Below, piece after piece: positions 10,501 through 22,500 of a stretch of 64,000 nucleotides of DNA; position 1 is the first letter of the stretch, and every line of letters begins with the position of its first letter. The stretch covers positions 161,928,301 to 161,992,300 of the forward strand of contig NC_084663.1 in assembly GCF_028389875.1 (NCBI RefSeq), in the 5' to 3' direction. A program made the position numbers and the translations under genes. The notes under the pieces are model-generated. The model searched no databases and had not been told where the DNA came from. It worked only from the letters and a program-made list of their open reading frames with translations. The DNA is from Rhea pennata. Lineage: Eukaryota; Chordata; Aves; Rheiformes; Rheidae.

Positions 10501-13500
10501 TTAGTCATTTAGGGCAGAAAAATGCTGAGACATGAATCCTTCATTGTTTCTGTGGTCCTAACGTTCATAAGGGTTTCCTCTTGCTGTAAATGTCAGCTGA
10601 GCACTATTTCCTGATAATGTATGATTGCTTTTCCTGATCCCCTGGTGCCACTGAGCTATGCCGTCACCAGAGTAGCAGACACTGAAGTTAAGTTGTAAGA
10701 GACTGGGACATTTCACAGTGCTACTGTGTGGAAATTCAACAAGGTAATAAATGAATTTTCTGAAAACAGCCATGCATCATTGCCAGACCAATGGGCTGGT
10801 AGAACACTTTAAAAAGATGAAATAACTGCTGAAAAAGTGCCTTAGCTAAAACATAAAAACCGGGAGCCTTTTGCAAGCCTTCTGCTTTGCAGTCTGGGAA
10901 ATATTATAGGCCTCTATTAGCTTATTCCCATTCAGGCTGCTCTATAGCAACAGTCTTGTAATATATGGAAAGAAAATGACAAAAAGTAACTTTCATCTCA
11001 CAAAGTGTTTTTGTGTGTGTTTTTGACAATAGAACATTGTCAAGTAGACCAGAGGATATTAAAAAATGTGCAACACAATTAGCAGAAGTAATGCAGTGTG
11101 ATATACCACTTTACCAAAAGATTGGGTCCTCCTGATTGCCAATCTCTTCCTTGACTCCAGTTCTCTTCCTTGCTCAGTCAAAGCTCATGTCCCACTGAAA
11201 AATATCTAGAGGAGTGGTGGAAAGAATAGACCTCTTTGGTTACTTGATAAATTAGACTACTAAGGGAGAAAACCCCACAGAATTTTAGCTGGATATGACT
11301 AGCACCTGCACAAGGAAAGCAGGCATATATTCACAGGTTCATCTCACTCCAGAGGCCATGCTAGTGGAGAAAATCTGTTTCCTAAGATTACTCCCATTTC
11401 AGGCCTTTGCAATTTTCTTTTCATAGCCTGAGGAGACAAAGTATACCTAAGTTATGGATGTTGTCTAATAAAATGATCTCAGAAGAAAAGAATTGAGAAG
11501 ATCCCTCATTGAGAGGGAAATAGGTGTCATTAGAGCATCCAAAAGTGACTTGTAGAGTTGTATTGCTATGGTACTAAGACTAGACAGACAAAACCTGGTC
11601 CTGCATTAATTCTCGGTCTGTTAGTGCTATGTTTCAGTGTGATGCTTATCCAATACTACAAGTAAATGAGTTATTAGAATTACTGTAAGGGTGATCTCCA
11701 GTCTCACAAAAGGTTATTGACAGAATATTTCCATGGTTAACTCCTGCTTTGCCACTCCTCTTCTAAAAACAACTGAATTGCACCTTTGAGTGAGAAGGGA
11801 AATAAGTTTCTTTCCAGAAGTTCATGAATCATGTACTGAAAATGCTTGTACTATATATGTGGCCTAGTTAGGTGATGTTGTAAGATATTCCTGAAGATTT
11901 GTCATTTGGTCAGTACAGACTGGAGTATGTGACAGACTAATAGCCAGGCTGAATTATCAAGAACGAGTAGGAATATAGACAGTGAAGTACACGCACATTC
12001 AAATCAGTGATGCTTTTCCCCGAGGACTTGCAGGATGTAAGGATAAAATCAGCCTGCCACGCTGCTTTCCCCCATCTTAATTCCTGCCCTCACCATCACA
12101 ACATATCCATGCACTCCTACTTCCTTTCATAAAACTATAAACTATTTGCTTTTTCTGGAATAAGACATCACCTCCCTAAATCAGTGCAGAACTCTAGCTT
12201 GTCTTCAATCACAGCCCAGCCCAGCCACTCCTGCCTGCATCATGTTGAAATATAAACTGTATGCCTGGCAACCATCCTCACCGCATGCCACCAGGCTTTG
12301 AAAAACCTAGGTTAAGTCTTCATCCATGTAGTTCATAAACCTATTACTGCTCCTAAGCTTCATGAGAGCATGTAAATCTATCAATCTTATAGCCTCACAA
12401 GCTCTTCAAACCTGAAGTTAAGAGTTCTCATATCCCCTTGACAGGTCTCACAGGAGTTTGTCACAAATGCTCACAGCTCAGCAGCCCTTATCCTGGAGCT
12501 AGCTGTAAGCTATATAACCCATATGGCAACACTCCTTGTAAGCTTGGAGATCTTTGAAATTGTTGATAAGCTGTAGCTCTGTAGCCCCTGACAATCTGAA
12601 ATCTTACTTTAGTGTTAACACTTCTATACTCAACACTGCAGCCTAAGTGAAATCAATGAATTCTTCGTAAGCCACTTCCCCATCTGCACATTAGCCTGTC
12701 CTGGGACTGGCAGCACTGAAATGTGTGGAGAAAAGTGAGATTTTGTGGCTTTTTTGAAGGCAATTGGCATAGTCATTGTGGAATGAGTCTGTGCATGTGG
12801 GAGGGGTGTGGAATTAGAAAGTCTCAGTGCAGCTTTTGCAGAACTAAGTGGAGATCCCAGAGGAGCCCTGGCTGTCTCATTCTCCCTTCTCCCTGTCATG
12901 TCCACTCTCCTACAGACCTTGTACACCAGCAGCCTGTGTGTGTTCAGGCAGGAGGTAGATGTGCATTGCTAGAACAGTTGTTCCTCATCTCCTCCAGTAA
13001 AATTGAAGAAAGCTTACTACACTCCCGCAGGGTCTTTCTGCTGTTTTTGTCAGTCTGCCACTGTAGGCAAGAGGCCATGGTGTCTGTGCTTAAAGCAAGC
13101 TCTGTATTCCTGGACTCTTCCACCACATTAGAGTTAATACCTAGAGTAGACCTGATTACTTGCTTCAGAAAAAATGCCAACAGGGAATGATGGTACTGTA
13201 CTGTTTCTCAGGCTGTTATTTCAGCACTGTTTAAGAATGTTTAAAGTGTGACCAGCAGCACCCCTGGTGCCTGTACCAGATTTTGTTGGGTCCCAGAAAT
13301 ACCGTTAACAGACTTTAGTTTTTCACAGGTTTTTGTCCTTAAGTGCACTGTTTCGTTTTGTTTGGGGATTTTTTTTACGGCTTTTAAAGATCCACGTGAG
13401 CAGAGCAATTTTGGGGTTTGATCCTGGAAGTCTGGGAGTACTTGAGAGCTGATCAAGCAAAGCACTTAATCACATACTTAACTTGAAGTCTTAATCCTCT

Positions 13501-16500
13501 GTTCTGTGAGAGTCCTCATACATCTGAAGGCTTTGCAGTGTTCTCAGTACCTCGAGGCATCAAGCCTAGTATCTAGTGCTTTACCTCCCCAACCAGCTGA
13601 GTGTGATTCTTGGCCCTGCTGAGGTTCTGGGAAGCGAGCCATCCTTTGAGTTAAGCAATTGCAAAGCTGCCAGTCTACTCAGCTGCTGTCCTTCCAGTAA
13701 CTGAAATCTCTGGGAAGAAAAAGAACACTTATTCTTAATTCTTCTGCATTTCAATGTTAGTTTTCCTTGATTCATAATTTCATGGATGCTTTCTTCCTCT
13801 TAATTCAGGGAACTTTGCTGGCTATAACTGCGGTGACTGCAAGTTTGGCTGGACTGGCGCTGACTGCAATGAGAGGAAGCCACCAGTTGTCAGGAAGAAC
13901 ATCCATTCCTTGACTGCAGAAGAGAGAGAACAGTTCTTTGATGCATTACACCGTGCGAAGACTACCATTCATCCAGACTATGTAATTGCAACTCAACACT
14001 GGTTGAGTCTACTTGGTCCCACTGGAAATGAACCACAAATAGCAAACTGTAGTATCTATAACTACTTTGTTTGGCTTCATTACTACTCAGTCAGAGACAC
14101 ACTATTAGGTTAGTGCTTTTCTTATGCAAAGAGTTCTTCATGTAAAGAAAAAGGTGAACAGTATAAATGTTGAACAAATCTAAGCATGCTTAACTGGGCT
14201 ATGTCACCTTAACAACCAGTGAGGCCCAATAGGAGCAGATCTGTAGAGTAAAACAGTTGGTGCTGAGGACCTTGTGGCCATATGCAGTTCAGGGAGCTGT
14301 GCTTCAGACCTGCTGTAATCTGGTCCCAAGGACTGAAAGCCTATTGGTGACATCTTCCTGGGTGCATCTTCCATCTGACAGGAAAGCAGTTCCTTGAGTC
14401 TCCATTTGTGGCTTTCAGCAAGTCACTAAGGAAGGGATTCACCTGGTCAGCCACAAGCAGCTTTTAAAACCTAATCAAGTGAGAGATTTGGGCATCTGAC
14501 CCCATGCTTCCTCTTCTAGATCAGGGCACTTAGTTGTCATTGCTCTTCTGGAGTGAAGTATCTATGCCAGCCCCATCTCACAGAGCTCAGCTCTCAAAGA
14601 AGAAGGCAGTAGTGTGGCTTTTTTATCCAGCAGTCCTACATCCAAGCTGTGGGGCTTGGCATTCAAGTCTCTGCATCTGAGTGAGATGAACAGTCAGCCA
14701 GTAGAGCAGCCCATATTTAACTCAATTTTTCTGGAGAGCATCTATGATCCTAGGGTGGGTTTACTTCAGTCTCTCCTGAAACAATCCCACTTTGCTGGGA
14801 TTAGTGAAACAGTTGAAGGGCTTAGCAAAAACAAAGATCCTTCAAGGGCTAAGATGGTCTTGTGGAAAGAGGCCACTTCCAGTGCCACTACAGTGATAAG
14901 TAAATCCATATGTGGCTTGAACCATCCACTCTTTCATTGCCTCAGTATTTTCTGTAGCGTGGAGTTATTCCATTACGTTGCTCTTCTCCAAATTATGTTG
15001 TAAATGCAGGAGAGGTTGTCAGCTGATCATCCATCAAAATTATGATGAGAATGTGTAAGGTTAGTTACATCATGGAAAATCAAAGCAGATTTTCTATGTG
15101 ATATTTTGGTGAGACCTTTATTATAAAAATGCTAGATGTCTGAAATGGTTTTTGTTAAAATGAAAACATGAATGGTAGCTAACTTGCCTTTGCAGAGAGC
15201 AATATATTTGAGTTCTCATATCTTTGAACGCTCCACTCCCCTCCCCTCCCCTTCCCTTCCTCTTCCCCTTTCCCTTTTTCCTTTTCCTTTTTCCTTTTTC
15301 TTTACCCTTTCCCCTTTTTCCTTTTTCCTTTCCCTTTCCCTTTCCTTTTTCTTTTTTCCTTTTCCTTTTCCTTTTCCTTTTCCCTTTCCCTTTCCCTTTC
15401 CCTTTCCTTTTTCTTTTTTCCTTTTCTTTTTCTTTTTCTTTTTCCTTTTCTTTTTCTTTTTCTTTTTCTTTTTCTTTTTCTTTTTCTTTTTCTTTTTCTT
15501 TTTCTTTTTCTTTTTCTTTTCCTTTTCCTTTTCCTTTTCCTTTTTCTTTTCCTTTCCCTTTTCCTTTTTCTTTTCCTTTTTTTCCTTTTCCTTTTCCTTT
15601 TCCTTTTCCTTTCCTTTCCTTTCCTTTCCTTTTCCTTTTCCTTTTCCTTTTCCTTTTCCTTTTCCTTTTCCTTTTCCTTTTCCTTTTCCTTTTCCTTTTC
15701 CTTTTCCCTTTTCCTTTTTCCCTTTTCCTTTTTCCTTTTTCCTTTTCTAGAGAACAGCTATTGTAGCATGTTGGACTCTACAGAATCAATATCTAGTCCT
15801 GTAAGAAAAATAAGACTAGGTTTATTTGTGAACTTCAGGAGAAACCGCATACTTTGCTGGACTACTTAAAAGACAAAACCTGTATTTCTTCTGAAATCTA
15901 GCATGAGATTTAATTCTAAAAGCATGGCTAACCATTACAAATCTGCTGGGCAAAACAGTATTTATGTACGAAGTGTGCATTAAGACATTACAGATGGTTT
16001 TGTGGTTTGTTTTTTCACTTAGCGCTAAGCTATGTTACATCAGGTAGTTTGTTTTTCCTAAGATAAGAATTTATTTAAAAAAGGGGAGAAAGTGGTGTCA
16101 GTGCCCACGAGTAATTGGTCAGCTAAATGAAGGGAAAAATAACCTGTTTCAAAAGGGGTACATTTTGAAAACAGTGCACCCCTTTTTTTTCAAGGATTTC
16201 CTAAATGGGGGGAAGCTCTTCTGCTGAGCTTTTGAGGGCCAGAAAGAGAAAAAGTCATAAGAACTGCAGTGATCTGAAATGCTTAGCAGCAAAACCCACC
16301 AAATTTCCCTTTGCAGATTTGTATTTCACCTCCTTGCAAAACACTGCAGAGATCCTTATCATTTTAGCTGATTCTTTCAGGAGTTTCTGTAGTGGGGACT
16401 GGCACAAGCCTGAAGAGAAATAAAAAGCCCATTAAAAAAAAAAAAAGAGGTGGCAAAAGACGTATTGAATTACTGTTGGCAGGTTATGGAAAATGTTAAG

Positions 16501-19500
16501 GTTCTCTTAACAGATAGACTAGACTAGACTAGACTAGAATGTGTAAGTCTTGTTGCTGAGCAAGAAAATGAGACAATGTGGTACATACCAGAGAGGAGTT
16601 TTGATTTAGATAGTAAGACTGTTTCTTAAGCCTTAAAAAGAGAAGAAATCTTCACAATATCAAACCTTTTGGAAAGTGATTTTTGAGAAATGTTGAAATT
16701 AATATCCAAAGAAGACTTTCTTCACTAATCCTGTTTAACTATTTTGGCTTCTGATCTGTGCTTTTCCCAAAGATGCAGAGCTGGAGATTTTATTTGACTC
16801 AAATGTACGTAATAGAAGAAAGTGGTCATTTTCTCTCTAGCTTCATCTGATACTGAAGTGCTCATTATATCTTTTCTTTATAGGACCTGGCCGCCCTTTC
16901 ACAGCTATTGATTTCTCACACCAAGGACCTGCCTTTGTTACTTGGCATAGGTACCATTTGCTCTTGCTGGAAAGAGATCTACAGGTTAGCAAACTATCCT
17001 TTCTATTTTTTCAGGTAGCTTCTCTCTTATGCTATACATCTTTGTCCAGCTAGCAGAGGATAAGCTATTTCCTCGGATAGATTCTTGTACAACCTACTCC
17101 CAAGTATGTTTGCTTACTGGTCCTTTTTTATTTAAAGTGAATTTAGTTCTTTCAAGGTGCTGAGCAGTTTGAAGATGACTGTGAACATTTTCAAGCGGAA
17201 CTAGAACTTAAATGAAGTCAATAGTCAGATGAAGATATACTAGATTCCACATTAGGGGCTTTAGTATGAACAACTACATGAAGGTTAGCATGGAGATTTT
17301 CCTATATATTCTTGACAAAGAGCAGAAGATGTGAAGTAACCTCTTTACTAAGAAAATCAAAGCAACACTTATAAACAAATACTGATGGCAGATATTGCCT
17401 GCTAATTTTGAAGACACCATCTTAGGGAAAGCAGCTCCAAATATTACCCCCTTTAACAATAACATTTAATACATTCATTTATTTAGGTATGGATTTTAAA
17501 GCAATGTATATTAATGTGCCAGACACTCAGTTGGCTAAGCATTCACATTTGCATTACTTCCATATTAGCAGCATTGCTATAGTTTAACCTTGAAATTGAT
17601 CGGTACCAAAATAGTTGCAGGATCTTGCTTGAATGAAATCCTATCTAACAAGCAAATACAAGCAAATAAACAGAATTCCTCTATTAATACAAAATCAGAT
17701 TCTTCCCCAAGGTTACCTTTTCTGGAGTGAAAGCAAACCATATATATAATTTTACCCATTACTCATTCACTTCACTGATAAAACCTCTTAATTGTTTAAA
17801 GGCTTGATTCATTTCTTCTGCTCTCCTGCTTGGTTATTGAGTTGCTAGAAAGCTTAATTTGAACAACAACAACAAAAAAAGTACAATCCAAAAGTATAGT
17901 AACTAGAGATAGTATTTTTGTTAGGACTGACTTAATGCAACAATGTTTTGAAAAGAGTTGGAGCAGCATTGTGAACTGTGTTGCTCATTTTCAAATGAAA
18001 AGCAGAATCAGAGTATCTACCACAACAGTTTTGGAGAACCACTTTTTTTCTCTTTCCTTTAAAGGCAATTCCCTGCTAACATGTTTCTTTCCATCGTAGC
18101 GACTGATTGGCAATGAGTCCTTTGCATTGCCCTACTGGAATTTTGCCACAGGTAGAAACGAGTGTGATGTGTGCACAGATGAGCTCTTCGGAGCATCTCG
18201 GCCAGATGACCCAAGTCTAATCAGCATGGACTCCAGATTCTCCCTCTGGCAAACAGTTTGTAGTAGGTAAGAGAATGCCTACGACAAACTTACATACTGG
18301 CCAAATCTTGTTTTTTCCTTCACTATTGGTGGCTCACAGAATCATAGAATCACAGAGTGGCTGAGTTTGGAAAGGACCTCTGTGGATCATCTAGTCCAAC
18401 CCCCATGCTCAAGAAGGGTCACCTACCGCACTTTGCACAGGATCGTGTCTGGGCAGGTTTTGAATATCTCCAGAGAAGGAGACTCCACAACCTCTCTGGG
18501 CAATCTGTGTCACTCTCACAGTAAAGAAGTTTTTCTTTGTGTTCAGGTGGAACTTTCTGTGATTCAGTTTGTGCCTGTGGCCCCACGCTCTTGACACCCT
18601 CCCGTAAGAGATTTCTAGACATTGATAAGATCCCCTCTCAGTCTTCTCTTCTCCAGGCTAAACAGATCCAGCTCTTGCAGCCTTTCCTCATAGGAGAGAT
18701 GCTCCAGTCCTTAATCATATTTGGAGCCTTCTACTGGACTCTCTCCAGTAGCTCCATGTCTCTCTTGTACTGGAGAGCCCAGAATTGGACACAGGACTCC
18801 AGACGTGGCCTCACCAGGGCTGAGGAGAGGGGCAGGATTACCTCCCTCAACCTGCTGGCAACACTCTTCCTCATGCACCCCAGGAGACCATTGGCCTTCC
18901 TGGCCACAAGGGCACATTACCAGCTCATAGTTAACTTGCTGTCCACCAGGACTCCCAGGCCCTTCTCTTCAGACCTGCTTTCCAGCAGGTCAGTCCCCAG
19001 CTTGTACTGGTGCCTGGGGTTATTTCTTCCTCCCTAGGGGCAGGACTCTGCACTTGCCCTTTACTGAACCTCATGAGGTTCCTCTCTGCCCAGCTCTCCA
19101 GCCTGTCCAGGACTCTCTGAATGGCAGCACAGCCCTCAGGTGTATCAGCCACTCCTCCCAGCTTTGTATGTCTTAGATTGCTCTCGCAGTGGGAGTGAAT
19201 GATAGGAAAAGAGCAAAGATTGCTTTCTAAAAACCCGGGCTCATGATGGGTTAGTAGGTAGATGGTGCTATGTAAGCTTCACCACTGAAAGAGCAGAGAA
19301 AATTGAGATATACTTTTAGGATGATTCTTTTGGTACAGAATCTTCATTGATTCAACCAATCTCAGTCTGACAAAAGTTTGAAGAGTTTGCCACATTTGTA
19401 AATATCTTTTTAAAGGAGAAATGCCAGTATGCTGATTCTCCGTAACACCCAGGTGATCTTGGAACAATTTGCAGGTAGGCTGAAAATTTTGTTTCCTTGC

Positions 19501-22500
19501 ATTGCATGAGATCTTAAATCCAATGTATTTAATACAGTTTTGTAGTTGACTTCAAAGTGGCTGAATTCTCACACAGATTACAAAGTTAGAAAAAAAAAAG
19601 TAGCCACTATCTCACTACCAGCTCTCTGTAGGTATGTAGCAACTTGGGTTAGTGCAGGGCATTGATGGTGGATTCCCATGGAGAACTGGGCCCTTATGAT
19701 GTATGATGCTGTTGGTTACAATACTCATATTCTTCTGTGAGATTGGGGCTGGTAGGAGGTCAGAAGGAGGTGCTGAAAGTTCAGGGCTCTTCTGAAAAGA
19801 TTCTATTTCTCTGGGTACCTAAAGAGCTACTTGAAATACTGGCCTTAGGCACTAGTTAGCTTTGTATTTTGTCCCTACGTTTTCTCTAAGATACATAGGG
19901 TTTTGCTTTTACTTAAAAACTGAAGTGACTGGACTCTTGTCTTGCCAAGGTTAAACAGAAAGACTTTTCTTACTCCAGCAGTTTAGGAAAATGCCATTTC
20001 ATTTAATATTAAACAGCACTTGCATATTTTTTTTCCCAACTGTTACATATTTTTTCTCTTTCCCTCTTATCTCCTGGATATAAAAGACTCCACCTCATTA
20101 CCCAGCAGACAACTGCTGCAACTGCAGGGCTTTTTGTCCTGCAGGCCCTGAAAAAGTGGATGCAATGTAGCCGCTTTTCTGCTAATAAGTTGAGAAATGA
20201 AAAGTGAAAACCTGTTTTCTATCATTCCTTGCATTTCTTTAGCCTATTGCATAGTGGGATTTCCATGTTTTTTCTCTTTGCTAAAAGTTAAAAAGCTAGT
20301 CCTTACTCAGTACCAAAAGTTTCAATAGTTTGGGGTTGTCTGGCAAAAACTGCTCTTCCAAAATGCTCAGATGGGAGAGGGCCTGCATGGAGCTTTGCTT
20401 GCTCTTTCTGAAATGTCTTCTCTGCTGAGACGCATCTAGCGACTCTTGTTCTGAATGAGCCACTGAGTATCGGGGCATGACGGCAGCTCCGCAGTAATTT
20501 CAGCTTCCAGGCCACTGGAGGCAAACAGAGATTTCCCATGGTGAGCCTGGCTGTATATTCTGCCCTCTCAGATACATGAGGTCTCTTTTTCACGGTGGCA
20601 ATGAAAAAAAGGCAAACAGGCATAAACACCCTGCTCTAGCTTGTGCCCTTTTCCATTTTCCACTCAGTTTGGATGATTACAACCGCCTGGTCACTCTGTG
20701 CAATGGGACGGAAGAAGGGCCGCTGTGGAGGGGGCCGTGGCGGAGCTCCGGCCGGCAGCTACCTACCCTGGAGGACGTCAGGAACTGCCTTTCCCTGCAA
20801 GAGTTTGACAGCCCGCCCTTTTTTCGTAATTCCAGTTTCAGTTTCAGGTTTGTCCTTTGGCTCCTCTGCAGCCAGCTAAGTCACATGTATTTATTATTCA
20901 CGTGTTTCCAAACAAGATGTAGTTGCTTAACATTTTTTTATCCATCCACAGGAATGCGCTGGAAGGGTTCAATAAACCAGATGGTACCTTGAACTCGTCA
21001 ATGCTGAGCCTTCACAATTTGGCTCATTCTTTTCTGAATGGGACCAGTGTTCTCCCTCATGCAGCCGCCAATGATCCCATCTTTGTGGTATGTTTTTTTT
21101 TTTCCCAGTGCAAGTGTAACTGGCTGTGATTCAAAGGCAACTATCTCACCAGGGATTTGCAGAATAGAAGTAAAGCGAATCCCCTAAAATGAATCCTCTA
21201 CGTACAAAGTGAGACCTTTTTCTCTTTGCTTGAACACTGCCACATCTGCGTAATGGTCAAATAAAGAAGGAAGAAATCTCAGGATGATTTGTGCAATATA
21301 AAATCAGATTCTAGGGAGAAGAGTACTATTCCAAGTCACGTTGCCTAGAATCCTTTCATTATGTAGGATCTAAATTTCATGGCTTCTACCAGACAATTTT
21401 ATAGCAACAAGAGAAACAGAAAACTACGTTAATTATTTTCAGACAGTAGACTGACTATTTTTTTTATTTTTATTTTTTAAACATTTCTCTAAAGGACAGT
21501 CTAAGAGGAAGAACATCTGGTTTCTCAGAGAACAGAAATAATAGGATTTTGCTGATGTGTTAGTATAAAATCGCATTGCAATGTACAGCATAAACAGCAA
21601 CATTCAAATAAAAAGCCAGCCAGTAGCTGGCTACTCTCTGCTACTCTTTTTGGCTCCCTGATATATTAATGCCAGTTTTTTCTTCTTTGTTAGATTAAAC
21701 CACAGTGATTACATAGAAATATTCTAATAGAATTTATTTATCTGTTTTAATATTTTAATTCTGTAGTTTTGTAATTTTCTGTTGAAAATAATTTGATAAA
21801 CTAGCCTGACTATTTATGTAGTGGTTCTCTAGATTGTTTCCTTTATAATTCTTCAATTCCTGCATTAATTCCTTTCTTACACAATGACATCTTTATTTCA
21901 CGGTCCTTTCTATTTTTACACACAGGTTTATTTGCCCTAAGGCATTTACAGGACTAATTTTTTCCAGGGTGGTCATTAAAAAGAAAAGTACAACAGAAAT
22001 GTGTTTGAACAGCCCCAGACATATATAATAGTTGTCTGTAGTCAACTTAGAAACAGCTTTTCTGAACTAGAATTTTATAGACCTGTAAACTTACTGGGAA
22101 AGACTTGATCAAATCCATGGGGAACAGGAATTATGCTGCTGGTGGAAGGCTATAAAATGACCATGAAGAATCCAATTTGCTGCAATTTTCCAGACACGTT
22201 CAAAGGCAAGCAAGAGTAAAATATGCACGAGAGGCAGATTAACCCAAATGAACTCGGTGGACCCTTACGTAAGAGGAAAGACCTACCCATTAATTTCCAT
22301 CTGAGAGATATTACGATATCAAGTCTTAAATATACATACAGAGAGGAAAAGCAAAGGATTTCCCTTCTGCTTGATACTGCAGACATTTCACAGCTGTTTG
22401 GACAGCAGCATTCAAACGAACCACATCCCTTCACACTGTGGACGTACTATGAGCTTCCAGCATAGGCTTTGGAGCAAAGATTTTATGCCTTTCCGCACCT

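Larger units (their letters stand above)
7558..13808 (+). other. DCT: DCT intron 1
   Basis: This is a 6.25 kb intron with a GT-AG boundary. It contains an A23 run (9,707-9,729) and a CCCTT-type pyrimidine repeat (about 10,202-10,285). No exon of another gene was recognised. The open frames around 12,630-13,190 occur on both strands over the same bases and match no family I know. Confidence 0.85.
14109..16883 (+). other. DCT: DCT intron 2
   Basis: This is a 2.8 kb intron. It is dominated by the long pyrimidine tract at 15,233-15,748 and also holds a TAGAC pentamer repeat (16,515-16,537). The rest is unremarkable AT-rich DNA. Confidence 0.9.

Noticed and set aside
12630..13190. Open frames on both strands in DCT intron 1 (98, 155 and 78 codons)
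   Set aside because: Overlapping frames on opposite strands, no recognised family and no exon signals. Treated as chance.
15172..15766. Two overlapping open frames of 180-192 codons made almost only of Phe, Pro, Ser and Leu
   Set aside because: They are translations of the pyrimidine repeat in DCT intron 2. All frames are open because C/T-only DNA contains no stop codons.
18537..19037. Open frame of 166 codons on the + strand, near-identical to a - strand frame at 5,355-5,861
   Set aside because: Both are antisense readings of the same CR1 3' region, so the match shows CR1 homology and not a gene family.
21088..21129. Read-through of DCT exon 6 into intron 6 as an alternative C-terminus
   Set aside because: The frame stops after about 13 codons. 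Nothing besides the absence of an immediate stop supports its use, and a standard GTATGT donor is present.
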